NCBI GenBank assembly: GCA_023388075.1
Contig: JAEWGX010000069.1
Coordinates: 1-48,065 of the forward strand
Direction: 5' to 3'
Source of the DNA: Pseudomonadota bacterium
GTDB lineage: Bacteria; Pseudomonadota; Gammaproteobacteria; Burkholderiales; Burkholderiaceae_E
DNA: 48,065 bases
Shown: positions 20,304-28,368 of the stretch, piece after piece
Numbering within the stretch: the first letter of the stretch is position 1
Layout: each line of letters opens with the position of its first letter
The notes under the pieces: model-generated
The model's input: the letters and a program-made list of their open reading frames with translations, nothing else
What the model was told of the DNA's origin: nothing
Databases searched by the model: none
Program-made: the position numbers and the translations under genes

Positions 20304-21145
20304 CGGTGGGTCCGGCCGCAGCGGGCCCGGGGGGCGCCGGGGCAGCGGAAAGCCGCCATCCGGCGCGCTGGCGGCCCGCCGGCATGTTCGGCGGCCCCGG
20401 CCGGCGCCTCGCCTTCTGGTTCCTGGTGCTCGCCTACGTCGCCTGGGCGGTGAGCGATCTCGAGGTGGACTGGGGGCGGGTCTGGCGGGGATTCCCGCGG
20501 GCGCTCGACATGCTCGCGCGCATGGTGCCGCCGGCGGTCGGCGATCGCTGGACGCTGCTCGCCGACGGCATGCTGGAGAGCATACAGATGGCGATCGCCT
20601 CGAGCATCGTCGGCATGGTGCTCGCGATTCCGCTTGGCATCGCCGCAGCGTCCAACCTGTCGCCGCGGCCGCTCTACCTCGCCGCGCGAGGCCTGATCGT
20701 CGTCGGCCGCACCTTCCACGAGATCCTGATCGCGATCTTCTTCGTGAAGCTGTTCGGCTTCGGTGCCGTCGCCGGGCTGCTGACGCTCGCGTTCTCGTCG
20801 GCCATCTTCCTGGGAAAGATGCTGGCGGAGGACATCGAGAACATGAGGCCGGGACCGGTGGAGGCGATCCGCGCCACCGGCGCCACCTTCGGCCAGGTGG
20901 TGGCCTACGCGGTCGCGCCGCAGGTGCTCGTCAAGACGCTTGGCGTCTTCATCTACCGGCTCGACGCCAACCTTCGCCACTCCACCGTCATCGGCATCGT
21001 CGGCGCCGGCGGCATCGGCGGCTCGCTTTCGGCGGCGTTCTCACGCTACGACTACGACTTCGCCAGCGCCATCCTGCTCGCCATCGCCGCGATCGTCGCG
21101 TGCGGCGAATGGTTCAGCGACTGGTCGCGGCGCAGGCTGAGATGA
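20300..21145 (+). CDS. phnE: PhnE-type ABC transporter permease, first copy
   Basis: This is a 281-residue inner-membrane permease with about six hydrophobic segments. It has the binding-protein-dependent transport motif EAIRATGATFGQVVAYAVAP (about 190-210), which contacts the PhnC ATPase, and a C-terminal GIVGAGGIGGSL segment. The first roughly 28 residues are Gly/Pro-rich and not conserved, so an internal ATG at about 20384 may be the true start. The GTG used here overlaps the phnC stop (GTGA). A second, divergent permease follows; paired PhnE genes are common in PhnDCEE systems and probably form a heterodimer. Confidence 0.87.
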   Translation: MTVGPAAAGPGGAGAAESRHPARWRPAGMFGGPGRRLAFWFLVLAYVAWAVSDLEVDWGRVWRGFPRALDMLARMVPPAVGDRWTLLADGMLESIQMAIASSIVGMVLAIPLGIAAASNLSPRPLYLAARGLIVVGRTFHEILIAIFFVKLFGFGAVAGLLTLAFSSAIFLGKMLAEDIENMRPGPVEAIRATGATFGQVVAYAVAPQVLVKTLGVFIYRLDANLRHSTVIGIVGAGGIGGSLSAAFSRYDYDFASAILLAIAAIVACGEWFSDWSRRRLR

Positions 21146-21972
21146 CCGGGCCGGGCGACATCGCCGCGCCGGCCGCGGCCGCGCGCTATCCGGACCGTTG
21201 GCGGCGACGCACGCCGCGGCAGGCACTCGTCCAGTGGCTGTGGCTCGCCGGCTGCGCGCTCGCGGCCGCGTGGTCGGTGTCGTCCCTCGACATCGAGTGG
21301 GCCTTCTTCCAGGACGCGCACGTGCAGGCGGTCGACCTGCTCTCGCGCATGTGGCCGCCGCGCTGGTCCTACCTTCCGGAGATCCTGCAGCCGATGCTGG
21401 ATACCATCCACATCGCCACGCTCGGCACGCTGATTGCCGTCGCGCTGTCCCTGCCGGTCGCCTTCCTGGCGGCGCGCAACACCACGGCGAACGGCTTCAC
21501 CTGGTCGATCGGACGCGCCATCCTGGTGGGGTCTCGCTCCGTCAACACGGTGATCTGGGGGCTGGTGTTCGTCGCGATCTTCGGCCCTGGCGCGGTGGCG
21601 GGCGTGTTCGCGGTGGCTGCCCGCTCGGTGGGCTTCGTTGCCAAGCTGCTGGCGGAAGCGATCGAGGAAGTCGATCCCGGCCAGATCGAGGCGGTTCGCG
21701 CCACCGGCGCCGGCACGGTCCAGACCTGGTGGGTGGCGATCATCCCCCAGGTGATGCCGGTGCTGATCGGCACGGCGGTCTATCGCTGGGACATCAACGT
21801 GCGCGAATCGAGCGTGCTCGGCTTTGTCGGCGCCGGTGGCATCGGGCTGTTGCTCTATGCCTCGATCAACTCGTTCGCCTGGGCGCAGGTGGTGGTGGTG
21901 CTGTTCGCCATCCTGGTCGTGGTGCTCGCGAGCGAAGCGCTGTCGGCCTGGGTGCGCGGCCGCATCAGCTGA
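21142..21972 (+). CDS. phnE: PhnE-type ABC transporter permease, second copy
   Basis: The 276-residue product is the second permease of the importer. The EAA-like loop is IEAVRATGAGTVQTWWVAII at about 190-209, and the C-terminus carries GFVGAGGIGLLLYASI. Its sequence is clearly different from the first copy, which supports a heterodimeric channel. The ATG overlaps the preceding stop by 4 bp (ATGA). A HAD-family gene begins 10 bp after its stop, with GAGGA placed directly after the stop, so cotranscription is likely. Confidence 0.88.
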   Translation: MTGPGDIAAPAAAARYPDRWRRRTPRQALVQWLWLAGCALAAAWSVSSLDIEWAFFQDAHVQAVDLLSRMWPPRWSYLPEILQPMLDTIHIATLGTLIAVALSLPVAFLAARNTTANGFTWSIGRAILVGSRSVNTVIWGLVFVAIFGPGAVAGVFAVAARSVGFVAKLLAEAIEEVDPGQIEAVRATGAGTVQTWWVAIIPQVMPVLIGTAVYRWDINVRESSVLGFVGAGGIGLLLYASINSFAWAQVVVVLFAILVVVLASEALSAWVRGRIS

Positions 21973-21982
21973 GGACCGGACC

Positions 21983-22867
21983 GTGGCAACCCGCTACCTG
22001 CAAGGCCTGCGCGAGCTGGCATCCGAATGCGACGCGCTGCTGCTGGACCAGTGGGGCGTGCTGCACGACGGCCGGCGCGCGTATCCGGGGGCGGTGGAGT
22101 GCCTGCGGCGACTGCGCGACGCGGGCAAGGGCGTGGTGATCCTTTCGAACTCGGGCAAGAGCGGCGCCGAGAACGCCCGGCTGATCGAGGCGATGGGGTT
22201 CGAGCGGGCGCTCTTCGACGTGGTCGTGTCCGCGGGGGACGACGCCCGCGATGCCATCCGTGCCGCGGAGGACGACTTCTACGCCGGGCTGGGCCGGCGT
22301 TGCCTGCTCCTTGCGCGCGACGCCGACAGCCATGTCGCCGACGGTCTCGGGCTCGAGGTGATCACGGACCTGGACGACGGGCCCGAGCGCGCGGACTTCG
22401 TCCTGGTGATGAGCCTTGATTCGCCGGCACAGTCGGTGCGCGGGTGGGAGCCCGTGCTTCGCCGGGCGGTCGCGCGAGGCTTGCCCATGGTCTGCGGCAA
22501 TCCCGATCTCGCGCGGGTCACGCCGGACGGCGGGCTCTTCGAGGCGCCCGGGCTGGTGGCACGCCGCTACCAGGAGCTGGGTGGCGTCGCGCGCCTGCAC
22601 GGCAAGCCGGACTCCCGGATCTACCGCACCTGCCTGCGCCACATCCAGGCACCGGCCGATCGCATCGTGGCGGTCGGAGATTCGCTGCATCACGATATCC
22701 TCGGCGGCAACCGCGCCGGTCTTCCCAGCCTTCTCATCGTGGCGGGGGTCCATCGCGAGGAGCTCGGCTGTCGTTTCGGGGAATTGCCGGAACCGACGCG
22801 TGCGCAGGCGCTGTTCCAGCAGGCAGGCGCAGTGCCGGACCTCGTCGCGGCGAGCTTCACCTGGTAG
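21983..22867 (+). CDS. HAD superfamily class IIA hydrolase (TIGR01459-like)
   Basis: This is a 294-residue HAD-fold protein of the NagD-like class IIA group. Motif I is LLLDQWGVLHDG with nucleophile D22. The canonical DxD second Asp is replaced by Trp (D-Q-W), as I recall for the DxWGVxH subfamily annotated TIGR01459. Motif II is VVILSNSGKSG and motif IV is AVGDSLHHDILGGNRAG, which keeps the metal-binding Asp. The middle has a class II cap. A phosphatase acting on the imported phospho-compound is an attractive idea but is inference. The GTG start is supported by GAGGA at 21971-21975 and by conserved residues soon after it. Confidence 0.82.
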   Translation: MATRYLQGLRELASECDALLLDQWGVLHDGRRAYPGAVECLRRLRDAGKGVVILSNSGKSGAENARLIEAMGFERALFDVVVSAGDDARDAIRAAEDDFYAGLGRRCLLLARDADSHVADGLGLEVITDLDDGPERADFVLVMSLDSPAQSVRGWEPVLRRAVARGLPMVCGNPDLARVTPDGGLFEAPGLVARRYQELGGVARLHGKPDSRIYRTCLRHIQAPADRIVAVGDSLHHDILGGNRAGLPSLLIVAGVHREELGCRFGELPEPTRAQALFQQAGAVPDLVAASFTW

Positions 22868-22898
22868 CGGCCTGTCCTTGGCCGTAGCCGGCTCGGAC

Positions 22899-22918
22899 GG
22901 CCCGGGGCCGCCCCGGCC
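22899..22918. terminator. Possible hairpin between convergent HAD and norD genes
   Basis: The arms GGCC-C-GGGG and CCCCGGCC pair with one bulged base and a 3-nt loop. The hairpin sits in the 69-bp gap between two convergent genes. There is no T-run, so this is a weak call based on position. Confidence 0.3.
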
Positions 22919-22936
22919 TGCCCTCCACGAGCCGCG

Positions 22937-24985
22937 TCAGGCCGATACCAACCGCCGCATCCAGTCGAGCAGGAGGGTCGGCAGCCGTTCGGGCTGCGCG
23001 AGCAGACCGTACTGGCCCGCGCCGAAGATCGTCGGCAGGTAGTCGGCGGCCTGTCGGTCCACCGTCAGGCAGAACGGGAAGATCCCCTGCGCGCGGGCCT
23101 CGTTCACGGCCTGGCGGGTGTCCTCGACGCCGTAGCGGCCGTCGTATCCGTCCGCGTCGTTGGGCTTGCCATCGGAGAGCAGGAGCAGCAACCGATGCGA
23201 GGCGCGCGCCCTCATGAGTTGCGCGGTGGCATGCCGGATGGCGGCGCCCGCGCGCGTGTAGCGCTCCGGTTCGAGGGCGGCGATGCGCCGAGCGACCGTC
23301 TCGCCATGCGGCTCGTCGAAGGCCTTGAGCGACCGCACGCCGACCGCGCGAGGCCCTTCGCCGGAGAAGGAAAGCACCGCCCAGGCTTCGCCCATCGATT
23401 CCAGTGCCGCGCTGACCAGCAGCAGCGCCTCGCGCTCGACGTCGATGATCCGCCGCTCCGCTGCGATCCAGGCGTCCGTGGAGCCGCTTGCATCGACCAC
23501 CAGCATGATCGCCATGTCGCGTCGCGCGCGGCGTCGGCTCTGGTAGATCGCCTGCTCGCGCGGCAGCCCGGCGCGGAAGTCGGCATGTCCGGCGACGAGC
23601 GCCTCGAGGTCGATGTCGTCGCCTTCGAGCTGGCGGCGCCGACGCTCCGGCTCGGCCCGGAGCATCTCGAAGCGACGGCGGATCGCATCGAGCAACGCGC
23701 CGTGCCGGGCGAGCGTGCGATCGACCCAGGCTTGCGGGCCCTCCGGCGCCTCGAGCAGCCATACCCGTGCACCCGGCTCGACGTAGCTCCCCTTCTGCCA
23801 GTCCCACTCCGGATAGTCCCATGCGCCCAGGGCGGTGCTGCCACCGCATTCGGTTGGCGCCCGCAGCCGCTCGCGCGCCTCCGGCGGATCGTCCGAGAGC
23901 AGGAACTCACGCGGCGTGCCCGGCGTGGAGACCAGCCGTGCCTGCGGCAGGTCCGAGACGTCCTCCGCGAAGTCTTCCGCCGGCAGCTCGCTGTCGCGAT
24001 CCACCGGCCGCTGCATCCCGGCCGGGTCCTCGGCGTGCTCGTGCGGCGGGGCCGTCTGGACCATGAACGCGCCCTGGCGCTCGTCATCCTCGTCAGGCGC
24101 CGCCTCCCGCACGGTCGGTCGGCGCGACAGGCGCGCGGTCCTGGACGCGTCCGCGGCGAGGTCGGCTTCCGCGGCGTCCGTCGCGGCCGACGGAGCGCCA
24201 CTTGCCGAGCCAGCGGCCGGCGCGCGCAGCTCGCCGGTCCACCAGTCAGGCAGCAACCAGGGCGCACCCGGGCGGGGCGGCGGATCGAACGCGGCCACCA
24301 GCTCGCCGGCGCGCGCAAGCGACTCGGCCGGTGTCCGCGCAGCCGAGGTGCCGTGCCGGCGGCCTTCGAGCAGCGTGCGCAGCCATCGTTCGAGCGGCTG
24401 CCGGTAGGGGGCGAACGCGGCGAGCGGCGGGCGACCGTCCAGCGCGGCGCGGCGAAGCGCGTCGAGATCCCCCACCGTGCCCGGCAGCAGGCGCTGCAGC
24501 TCTTCATCCGCGGCCTGCGCCTCCATGAGCAGATAGGCGTCGCGCAGGGCCGGCCGGTCGCGGGCCGCGGCCTGCACGGCGGGCAGGAGCCCCGCGCTGC
24601 CGCGGCGCGCCTGTGCCGCGAGGCGCAACGCGACGGCGCGATAGCCGGACACCGCGGCGGCGGCATCCGCCCGCGGCCATCGCGCCGGAAGCCAGATGCT
24701 CTCGCCGTCGGTCGCCGGCACCGCTTCACGCGGCCACGGCGCCTCGCGGCGGCGAAAGAGCCGCACCAGCAGCGTCGTGGGCGCCGGCGATTGTGCGACA
24801 CGGATCGGAAAGCTGCGGCCGAACACGGCGGTGAGCAGCAGGTCCAGCCGGCGCGCGACATCGCGCAGCTCGGGCACCTGCGGTTGCGCCGGGTCCCGGC
24901 CGGCACGATGACGACGCCAGGCGTCGCGCGCGTAGATCGTCGCATGGCGCGCGACGTCGGTGATGACGTCCTCGGCCTCGGCCAT
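22937..24985 (-). CDS. norD: Nitric oxide reductase activation protein NorD
   Basis: The 682-residue product is a NorD-type accessory protein needed to mature or activate cytochrome c nitric oxide reductase. It has a helical N-terminal half, an acidic low-complexity linker (about 280-350), and a C-terminal von Willebrand A domain. The MIDAS is DASGSTDAW, with a later Thr in ERYTRAGAAIRHA and an Asp in LLLLSDGKPNDADGYDGRYG. NorD works with the AAA+ protein NorQ, encoded 21 bp upstream on the same strand. It is the last gene of the nor cluster and ends against the convergent HAD gene. Confidence 0.93.
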   Translation of the reverse strand: MAEAEDVITDVARHATIYARDAWRRHRAGRDPAQPQVPELRDVARRLDLLLTAVFGRSFPIRVAQSPAPTTLLVRLFRRREAPWPREAVPATDGESIWLPARWPRADAAAAVSGYRAVALRLAAQARRGSAGLLPAVQAAARDRPALRDAYLLMEAQAADEELQRLLPGTVGDLDALRRAALDGRPPLAAFAPYRQPLERWLRTLLEGRRHGTSAARTPAESLARAGELVAAFDPPPRPGAPWLLPDWWTGELRAPAAGSASGAPSAATDAAEADLAADASRTARLSRRPTVREAAPDEDDERQGAFMVQTAPPHEHAEDPAGMQRPVDRDSELPAEDFAEDVSDLPQARLVSTPGTPREFLLSDDPPEARERLRAPTECGGSTALGAWDYPEWDWQKGSYVEPGARVWLLEAPEGPQAWVDRTLARHGALLDAIRRRFEMLRAEPERRRRQLEGDDIDLEALVAGHADFRAGLPREQAIYQSRRRARRDMAIMLVVDASGSTDAWIAAERRIIDVEREALLLVSAALESMGEAWAVLSFSGEGPRAVGVRSLKAFDEPHGETVARRIAALEPERYTRAGAAIRHATAQLMRARASHRLLLLLSDGKPNDADGYDGRYGVEDTRQAVNEARAQGIFPFCLTVDRQAADYLPTIFGAGQYGLLAQPERLPTLLLDWMRRLVSA

Positions 24986-25006
24986 CGGCGTGGCTCCGAC
25001 GGTTTC

Positions 25007-25837
25007 CTAGACCAGCGAAGCCGCGACCAGGTCGCGCATCGCCTCGCGAAGGGCGGCGTCATCCGACAGCGGCGAGATGATCGCCGCCTCGCAGGCCTGC
25101 CGGGCCTCGATGCCGCCGGCGATCAGGCGCGCCGCGGAAACCAGCAGGCGAGTGCTCGGCACCTCCGCGAGCCCGCGATCGTGCAGCGCGCGCAGTCGCT
25201 GGCCGAGCCGCACCAGCGCGTGCGCGGTGGCCGGGTCGGCGCCGCCCTCGCGCGCGACGATGGCGGCTTCGCGCTCGGCCGGCGGGAAGTCGAAGTCGAG
25301 CGCGACGAACCGCTGCCGCGTGCTCGGCTTGAGGTCCTTGAGCATGCGCTGGTACCCCGGGTTGTAGGAGGCGACGAGCTGGAAGTCGGGCGACGCTTCG
25401 ATGCGTTCGCCGGTCTTGTCGATGGGCAGCAGCCGGCGGTGATCGGTCAGCGGATGCAGCACGACCACCGTGTCCTGGCGCGCTTCGACGATCTCGTCGA
25501 GGTAGCAGATCGCCCCCTCGCGTACCGCTCGCGTGAGCGGTCCGTCTTGCCATTCGGTGCCGTCGTGCCTCACCAGGAAGCGCCCGACCAGGTCGCTTGC
25601 GGAGAGATCGTCGTGGCAGGAGATGGTGACCAGCGGCCGTTGCAGGCGCCAGGCCATGTGTTCGACGAAGCGCGTCTTCCCGCAGCCCGTCGGCCCCTTG
25701 AGCATCACGGCGAGCCCGCGCGCGTGGCACTGCTCGAAGACGGCGATCTCGTCTCCGGATGACAGGTAGAACGGCTCGCTCGCGGCGCCCTCGATGCCGG
25801 GAGTCGCGGCGATGGCGCGGGCGAGGTCCCGGTTCAT
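25007..25837 (-). CDS. norQ: NorQ/CbbQ-type MoxR AAA+ ATPase
   Basis: This is a 276-residue AAA+ ATPase. Walker A is GPTGCGKT at 48-55, Walker B is ICYLDEIVEA at about 109-118, sensor 1 lies in LVASYNPGY, and the Arg-finger region is STRQRFVALDFDFP. It is a NorQ/CbbQ family member, which together with a VWA partner (NorD) inserts the non-heme iron or remodels NorBC. It lies 22 bp downstream of norB and 21 bp upstream of norD on the same strand, which settles NorQ over CbbQ. Confidence 0.94.
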   Translation of the reverse strand: MNRDLARAIAATPGIEGAASEPFYLSSGDEIAVFEQCHARGLAVMLKGPTGCGKTRFVEHMAWRLQRPLVTISCHDDLSASDLVGRFLVRHDGTEWQDGPLTRAVREGAICYLDEIVEARQDTVVVLHPLTDHRRLLPIDKTGERIEASPDFQLVASYNPGYQRMLKDLKPSTRQRFVALDFDFPPAEREAAIVAREGGADPATAHALVRLGQRLRALHDRGLAEVPSTRLLVSAARLIAGGIEARQACEAAIISPLSDDAALREAMRDLVAASLV

Positions 25838-25859
25838 CGCCCCAGGGCCGGCACGGCGG

Positions 25860-27254
25860 TCACGCCCGCGATGCCGCTTCGCCGCGGTAGCCGGATGCGA
25901 ACGGCGCGTCCGCCGTGGTGTCGGGAGCGTCGAGCACCTCGAAGCGCGGCGCCCGGCGGAAGAAGTCGTAGATGAAGAGCGCGACGCCCGTCGCGAAGAG
26001 CGAGGCGGTGGCGATCAGCATCAGGAAGTGCACCTGGATCTTCAGTTGCGTGTCCAGGTAGCCGAGCCCGAGGACGCGCTCCAGGTAGACCTGGCCGATG
26101 CCGGCGGTCGCGAAGGACAGTGTCATGCCGAACATGCCGGAGATCTGCAGCCAGAACGCCCAGTATCCGACGCTCGAGCCCCTTTCCTGTCGCCCCTGCG
26201 TCATGGCCGGCAGCGCGAAGGAGATCATCGCGAGAATGATCATGGCATAGGCGCCGTAGAAGGCGGCGTGGCCGTGCATCGCGGTGATCAGCGTGCCGTG
26301 GGTCCACTTGTTGATCGCCGGGAAAGTGTGCGCCAGGCCCAGCAGGCCGGCTCCGAACAGAGTGAAGACGGCGCTTCCCATCGTCCAGTGCAGCGCGAGC
26401 GTGTTGGGGTGGTTCAGCCCCGAGCGGCGCATCGCGGAATAGGCGTAGATCGCCATCCCGACCAGCGCGACGGGCTCGAGCGCGCTGAAGAAGCCGCCGA
26501 TGGGAAGCCAGTAGGCCGGCACGCCGACCCAGTAGTAGTGGTGGGCCGTGCCCAGGATGCCGGCGATGAAGACGAGGCCGACGATCACGTACAGCCACTT
26601 CTCCATCACCTCCCGGTCCGCGCCGGAGAGCCGGATCAGCAGGTAGGCAAGGAACGAAGCCTGGATCATCTCCCACACGCCTTCCACCCAGAGGTGGATG
26701 GTCCACCACCGGTAATAGATGGAGACGGTGTAGTTCTCGTAGTGGAAAAGCGCCGGCAGGTACAGCACGGCGGAGCTGCCGAGCCCCAGGAGAAGCACGC
26801 CCTCGGTCGTGGTGAAACGGCCGGACTTCCTGATGGTCATGCCGATGTTGTAGAGGAAGATCAGCATCACCACCACGATCACCAGCTTGTGCGGCAGCGG
26901 CTGCTCCAGCATCTTGTTGCCGGTCCCGTAGCGGAACAGGTAGCCGATGATCGCGGTCACGCCCATGATGCTGAAGAGAACGAGCTGGACATAGGCGAGC
27001 TTCACGCTGTGGAGCTCCGTGCGCGACTCCTCCGGCACCAGCCAGTAGGTGGCGCCCATGAAGCCCGTCAGCACCCACACGATCAGGAGGTTGGTGTGGA
27101 TCACCTTGGTGACGTCGAAGGGCAGGATGTAGAGCAGCGGGTCCGGCCCCAGGTACTTGGCCGCGGAGAGCAGGCCGAATACCAGTTGCAGTCCGAAGAG
27201 GATCATCGCGACGGCAAAGTACCAGTAGGCGACCGATTGGGATCTGTAGCGCAT
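25860..27254 (-). CDS. norB: Nitric oxide reductase large subunit NorB (cNOR type)
   Basis: NorB reduces two NO to N2O in the inner membrane, taking electrons from NorC. The 464-residue product has 12 predicted membrane helices and no quinol-oxidase N-terminal extension, so it is cNOR rather than qNOR. The metal ligands are complete. H53 and H329 are ligands of low-spin heme b. H187, H238 and H239 bind non-heme iron, H327 binds heme b3, and the essential glutamate is E191. All are offset by about 20 from the P. aeruginosa numbering. It follows norC by 30 bp and precedes norQ by 22 bp. Confidence 0.97.
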   Translation of the reverse strand: MRYRSQSVAYWYFAVAMILFGLQLVFGLLSAAKYLGPDPLLYILPFDVTKVIHTNLLIVWVLTGFMGATYWLVPEESRTELHSVKLAYVQLVLFSIMGVTAIIGYLFRYGTGNKMLEQPLPHKLVIVVVMLIFLYNIGMTIRKSGRFTTTEGVLLLGLGSSAVLYLPALFHYENYTVSIYYRWWTIHLWVEGVWEMIQASFLAYLLIRLSGADREVMEKWLYVIVGLVFIAGILGTAHHYYWVGVPAYWLPIGGFFSALEPVALVGMAIYAYSAMRRSGLNHPNTLALHWTMGSAVFTLFGAGLLGLAHTFPAINKWTHGTLITAMHGHAAFYGAYAMIILAMISFALPAMTQGRQERGSSVGYWAFWLQISGMFGMTLSFATAGIGQVYLERVLGLGYLDTQLKIQVHFLMLIATASLFATGVALFIYDFFRRAPRFEVLDAPDTTADAPFASGYRGEAASRA

Positions 27255-27284
27255 GACGGGTTCCTGTCGGGTGCGGAGGACCGC

Positions 27285-28151
27285 TTACCTGAGGGTCTCG
27301 AGATAGGCGACGAGGTGATCGATCTCCTCGGGCTTCATCGTGCCGTAGGTGTTCGGCATGAAGGAGGTGCCTTCGGCCGAGTACATCTCGCCCGGCACCA
27401 GGTGGGCGCTCGGCTCGAGGATGGACTCCCGGATGTAGCCGGCCACGTCCGTTGCCTTGCCCTTGTAGTCGCCGGAGCCGATCCACCGCTCCGCCCGGCT
27501 CGCGAGACCGGCCAGCGTCGGGCCCGCCAGGTTCACGCCCGGGGCGGTCGAATGGCAGGCGTTGCAGGCCGGCGTCGCGGTCCGGAAGAGCGCCTGTCCC
27601 AGCGCGATCGGATCGGAGTCGCTGGTAACCGGCCGGGTGCCGGGCGGCAACTGGTCCTCCGGTCCGCCTCTCCCGGTCATGGCCTGCTGGGCGGTCGAGA
27701 GATCCATGCCCGGGATGGAAGAGCCGGTCACCAGGATCGGGCGCGGCGGCCAGCCCTGGTTGTCGACCTTGCTCACCCAGTCGAGGAAGGTGATGAGGTC
27801 CGTGATCTCCTCGTCGGACAGGTCCTGCTTCGGCATCAGGCGACGGTGGCGCTGCTCGTCGTAGAACTTCGCCGGATCACGCATGTACGCCTTGAGGTAC
27901 TGCTCGCCACGGTGTTGCGTGATCTTGGTGAGATCCGGCGCGTAGTACGCGCCTTCGCCGAACAGCGTGTGACAGTTGATGCAGTTGTACTTGTGCCAGA
28001 CATCCATGCCGTGCACGACCTGCGGCGTGATGTTCTCCGCGTTGGTCAGCTTGGGAAACTGCCGATGGCTATCGACGGTGAGGACCAGGAACACCAGCGT
28101 CGCGATCGCGGTCGAGGCGATGGCGAAGAGGCGCGTCTGCTTCTTGTTCAT
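27285..28151 (-). CDS. norC: Diheme NorC: nitric oxide reductase small subunit fused to a second cytochrome c domain
   Basis: The N-terminal half is a normal NorC: a membrane anchor (about 8-27), heme-binding CINCH at 57-61, the NorC-typical GEGAYYAPDLTKITQHRG, and an axial Met in RRLMPKQ (M106). Usual NorC proteins are about 150 residues. This one is 288, because a linker (about 131-180) leads to a second class I cytochrome c domain with CNACH at 196-200 and a likely axial Met in TSFMPNTYG (M265). That domain resembles those fused to caa3-type oxidase subunit II. It may take electrons directly from a soluble donor before passing them to the NorC heme. norB follows 30 bp downstream. Confidence 0.93.
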   Translation of the reverse strand: MNKKQTRLFAIASTAIATLVFLVLTVDSHRQFPKLTNAENITPQVVHGMDVWHKYNCINCHTLFGEGAYYAPDLTKITQHRGEQYLKAYMRDPAKFYDEQRHRRLMPKQDLSDEEITDLITFLDWVSKVDNQGWPPRPILVTGSSIPGMDLSTAQQAMTGRGGPEDQLPPGTRPVTSDSDPIALGQALFRTATPACNACHSTAPGVNLAGPTLAGLASRAERWIGSGDYKGKATDVAGYIRESILEPSAHLVPGEMYSAEGTSFMPNTYGTMKPEEIDHLVAYLETLR

Positions 28152-28169
28152 TGTCTGCGCCCCGTGCGG

Positions 28170-28280
28170 TCAGACACCGATCCCGGACCAGTAGCGGATC
28201 GCCGTGGAATTGCCGTAGATGATGCCGATCGCCATCAGCGCGATGACGACATAGCCGATGACCTGCAGGATCCTGTGCAC
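28170..28280 (-). CDS. 36-residue single-helix membrane peptide upstream of norC
   Basis: This short frame starts at a GTG preceded by AGGAGG with 5-nt spacing, a strong ribosome-binding site. It encodes a basic start (MHRILQ), one long hydrophobic helix (about residues 6-25, VIGYVVIALMAIGIIYGN) and a short tail. It stops 18 bp before norC on the same strand, so it is very probably cotranscribed and may be translationally coupled. It could be a small accessory subunit of the NorBC complex, by analogy with single-helix subunits of heme-copper oxidases; that is inference. I do not recognise a named family. It could be extended upstream in frame, but the ribosome-binding site favours this start. 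Confidence 0.65.
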   Translation of the reverse strand: MHRILQVIGYVVIALMAIGIIYGNSTAIRYWSGIGV

Positions 28281-28368
28281 TGCCCCCTCCTCGCGACATC
28301 GCGCCTTCGCGGCGCTGTTGTCGCAAGGATCGGCGGTGGCACCCGGCCGTGTCAACCGGTATGTGGTT

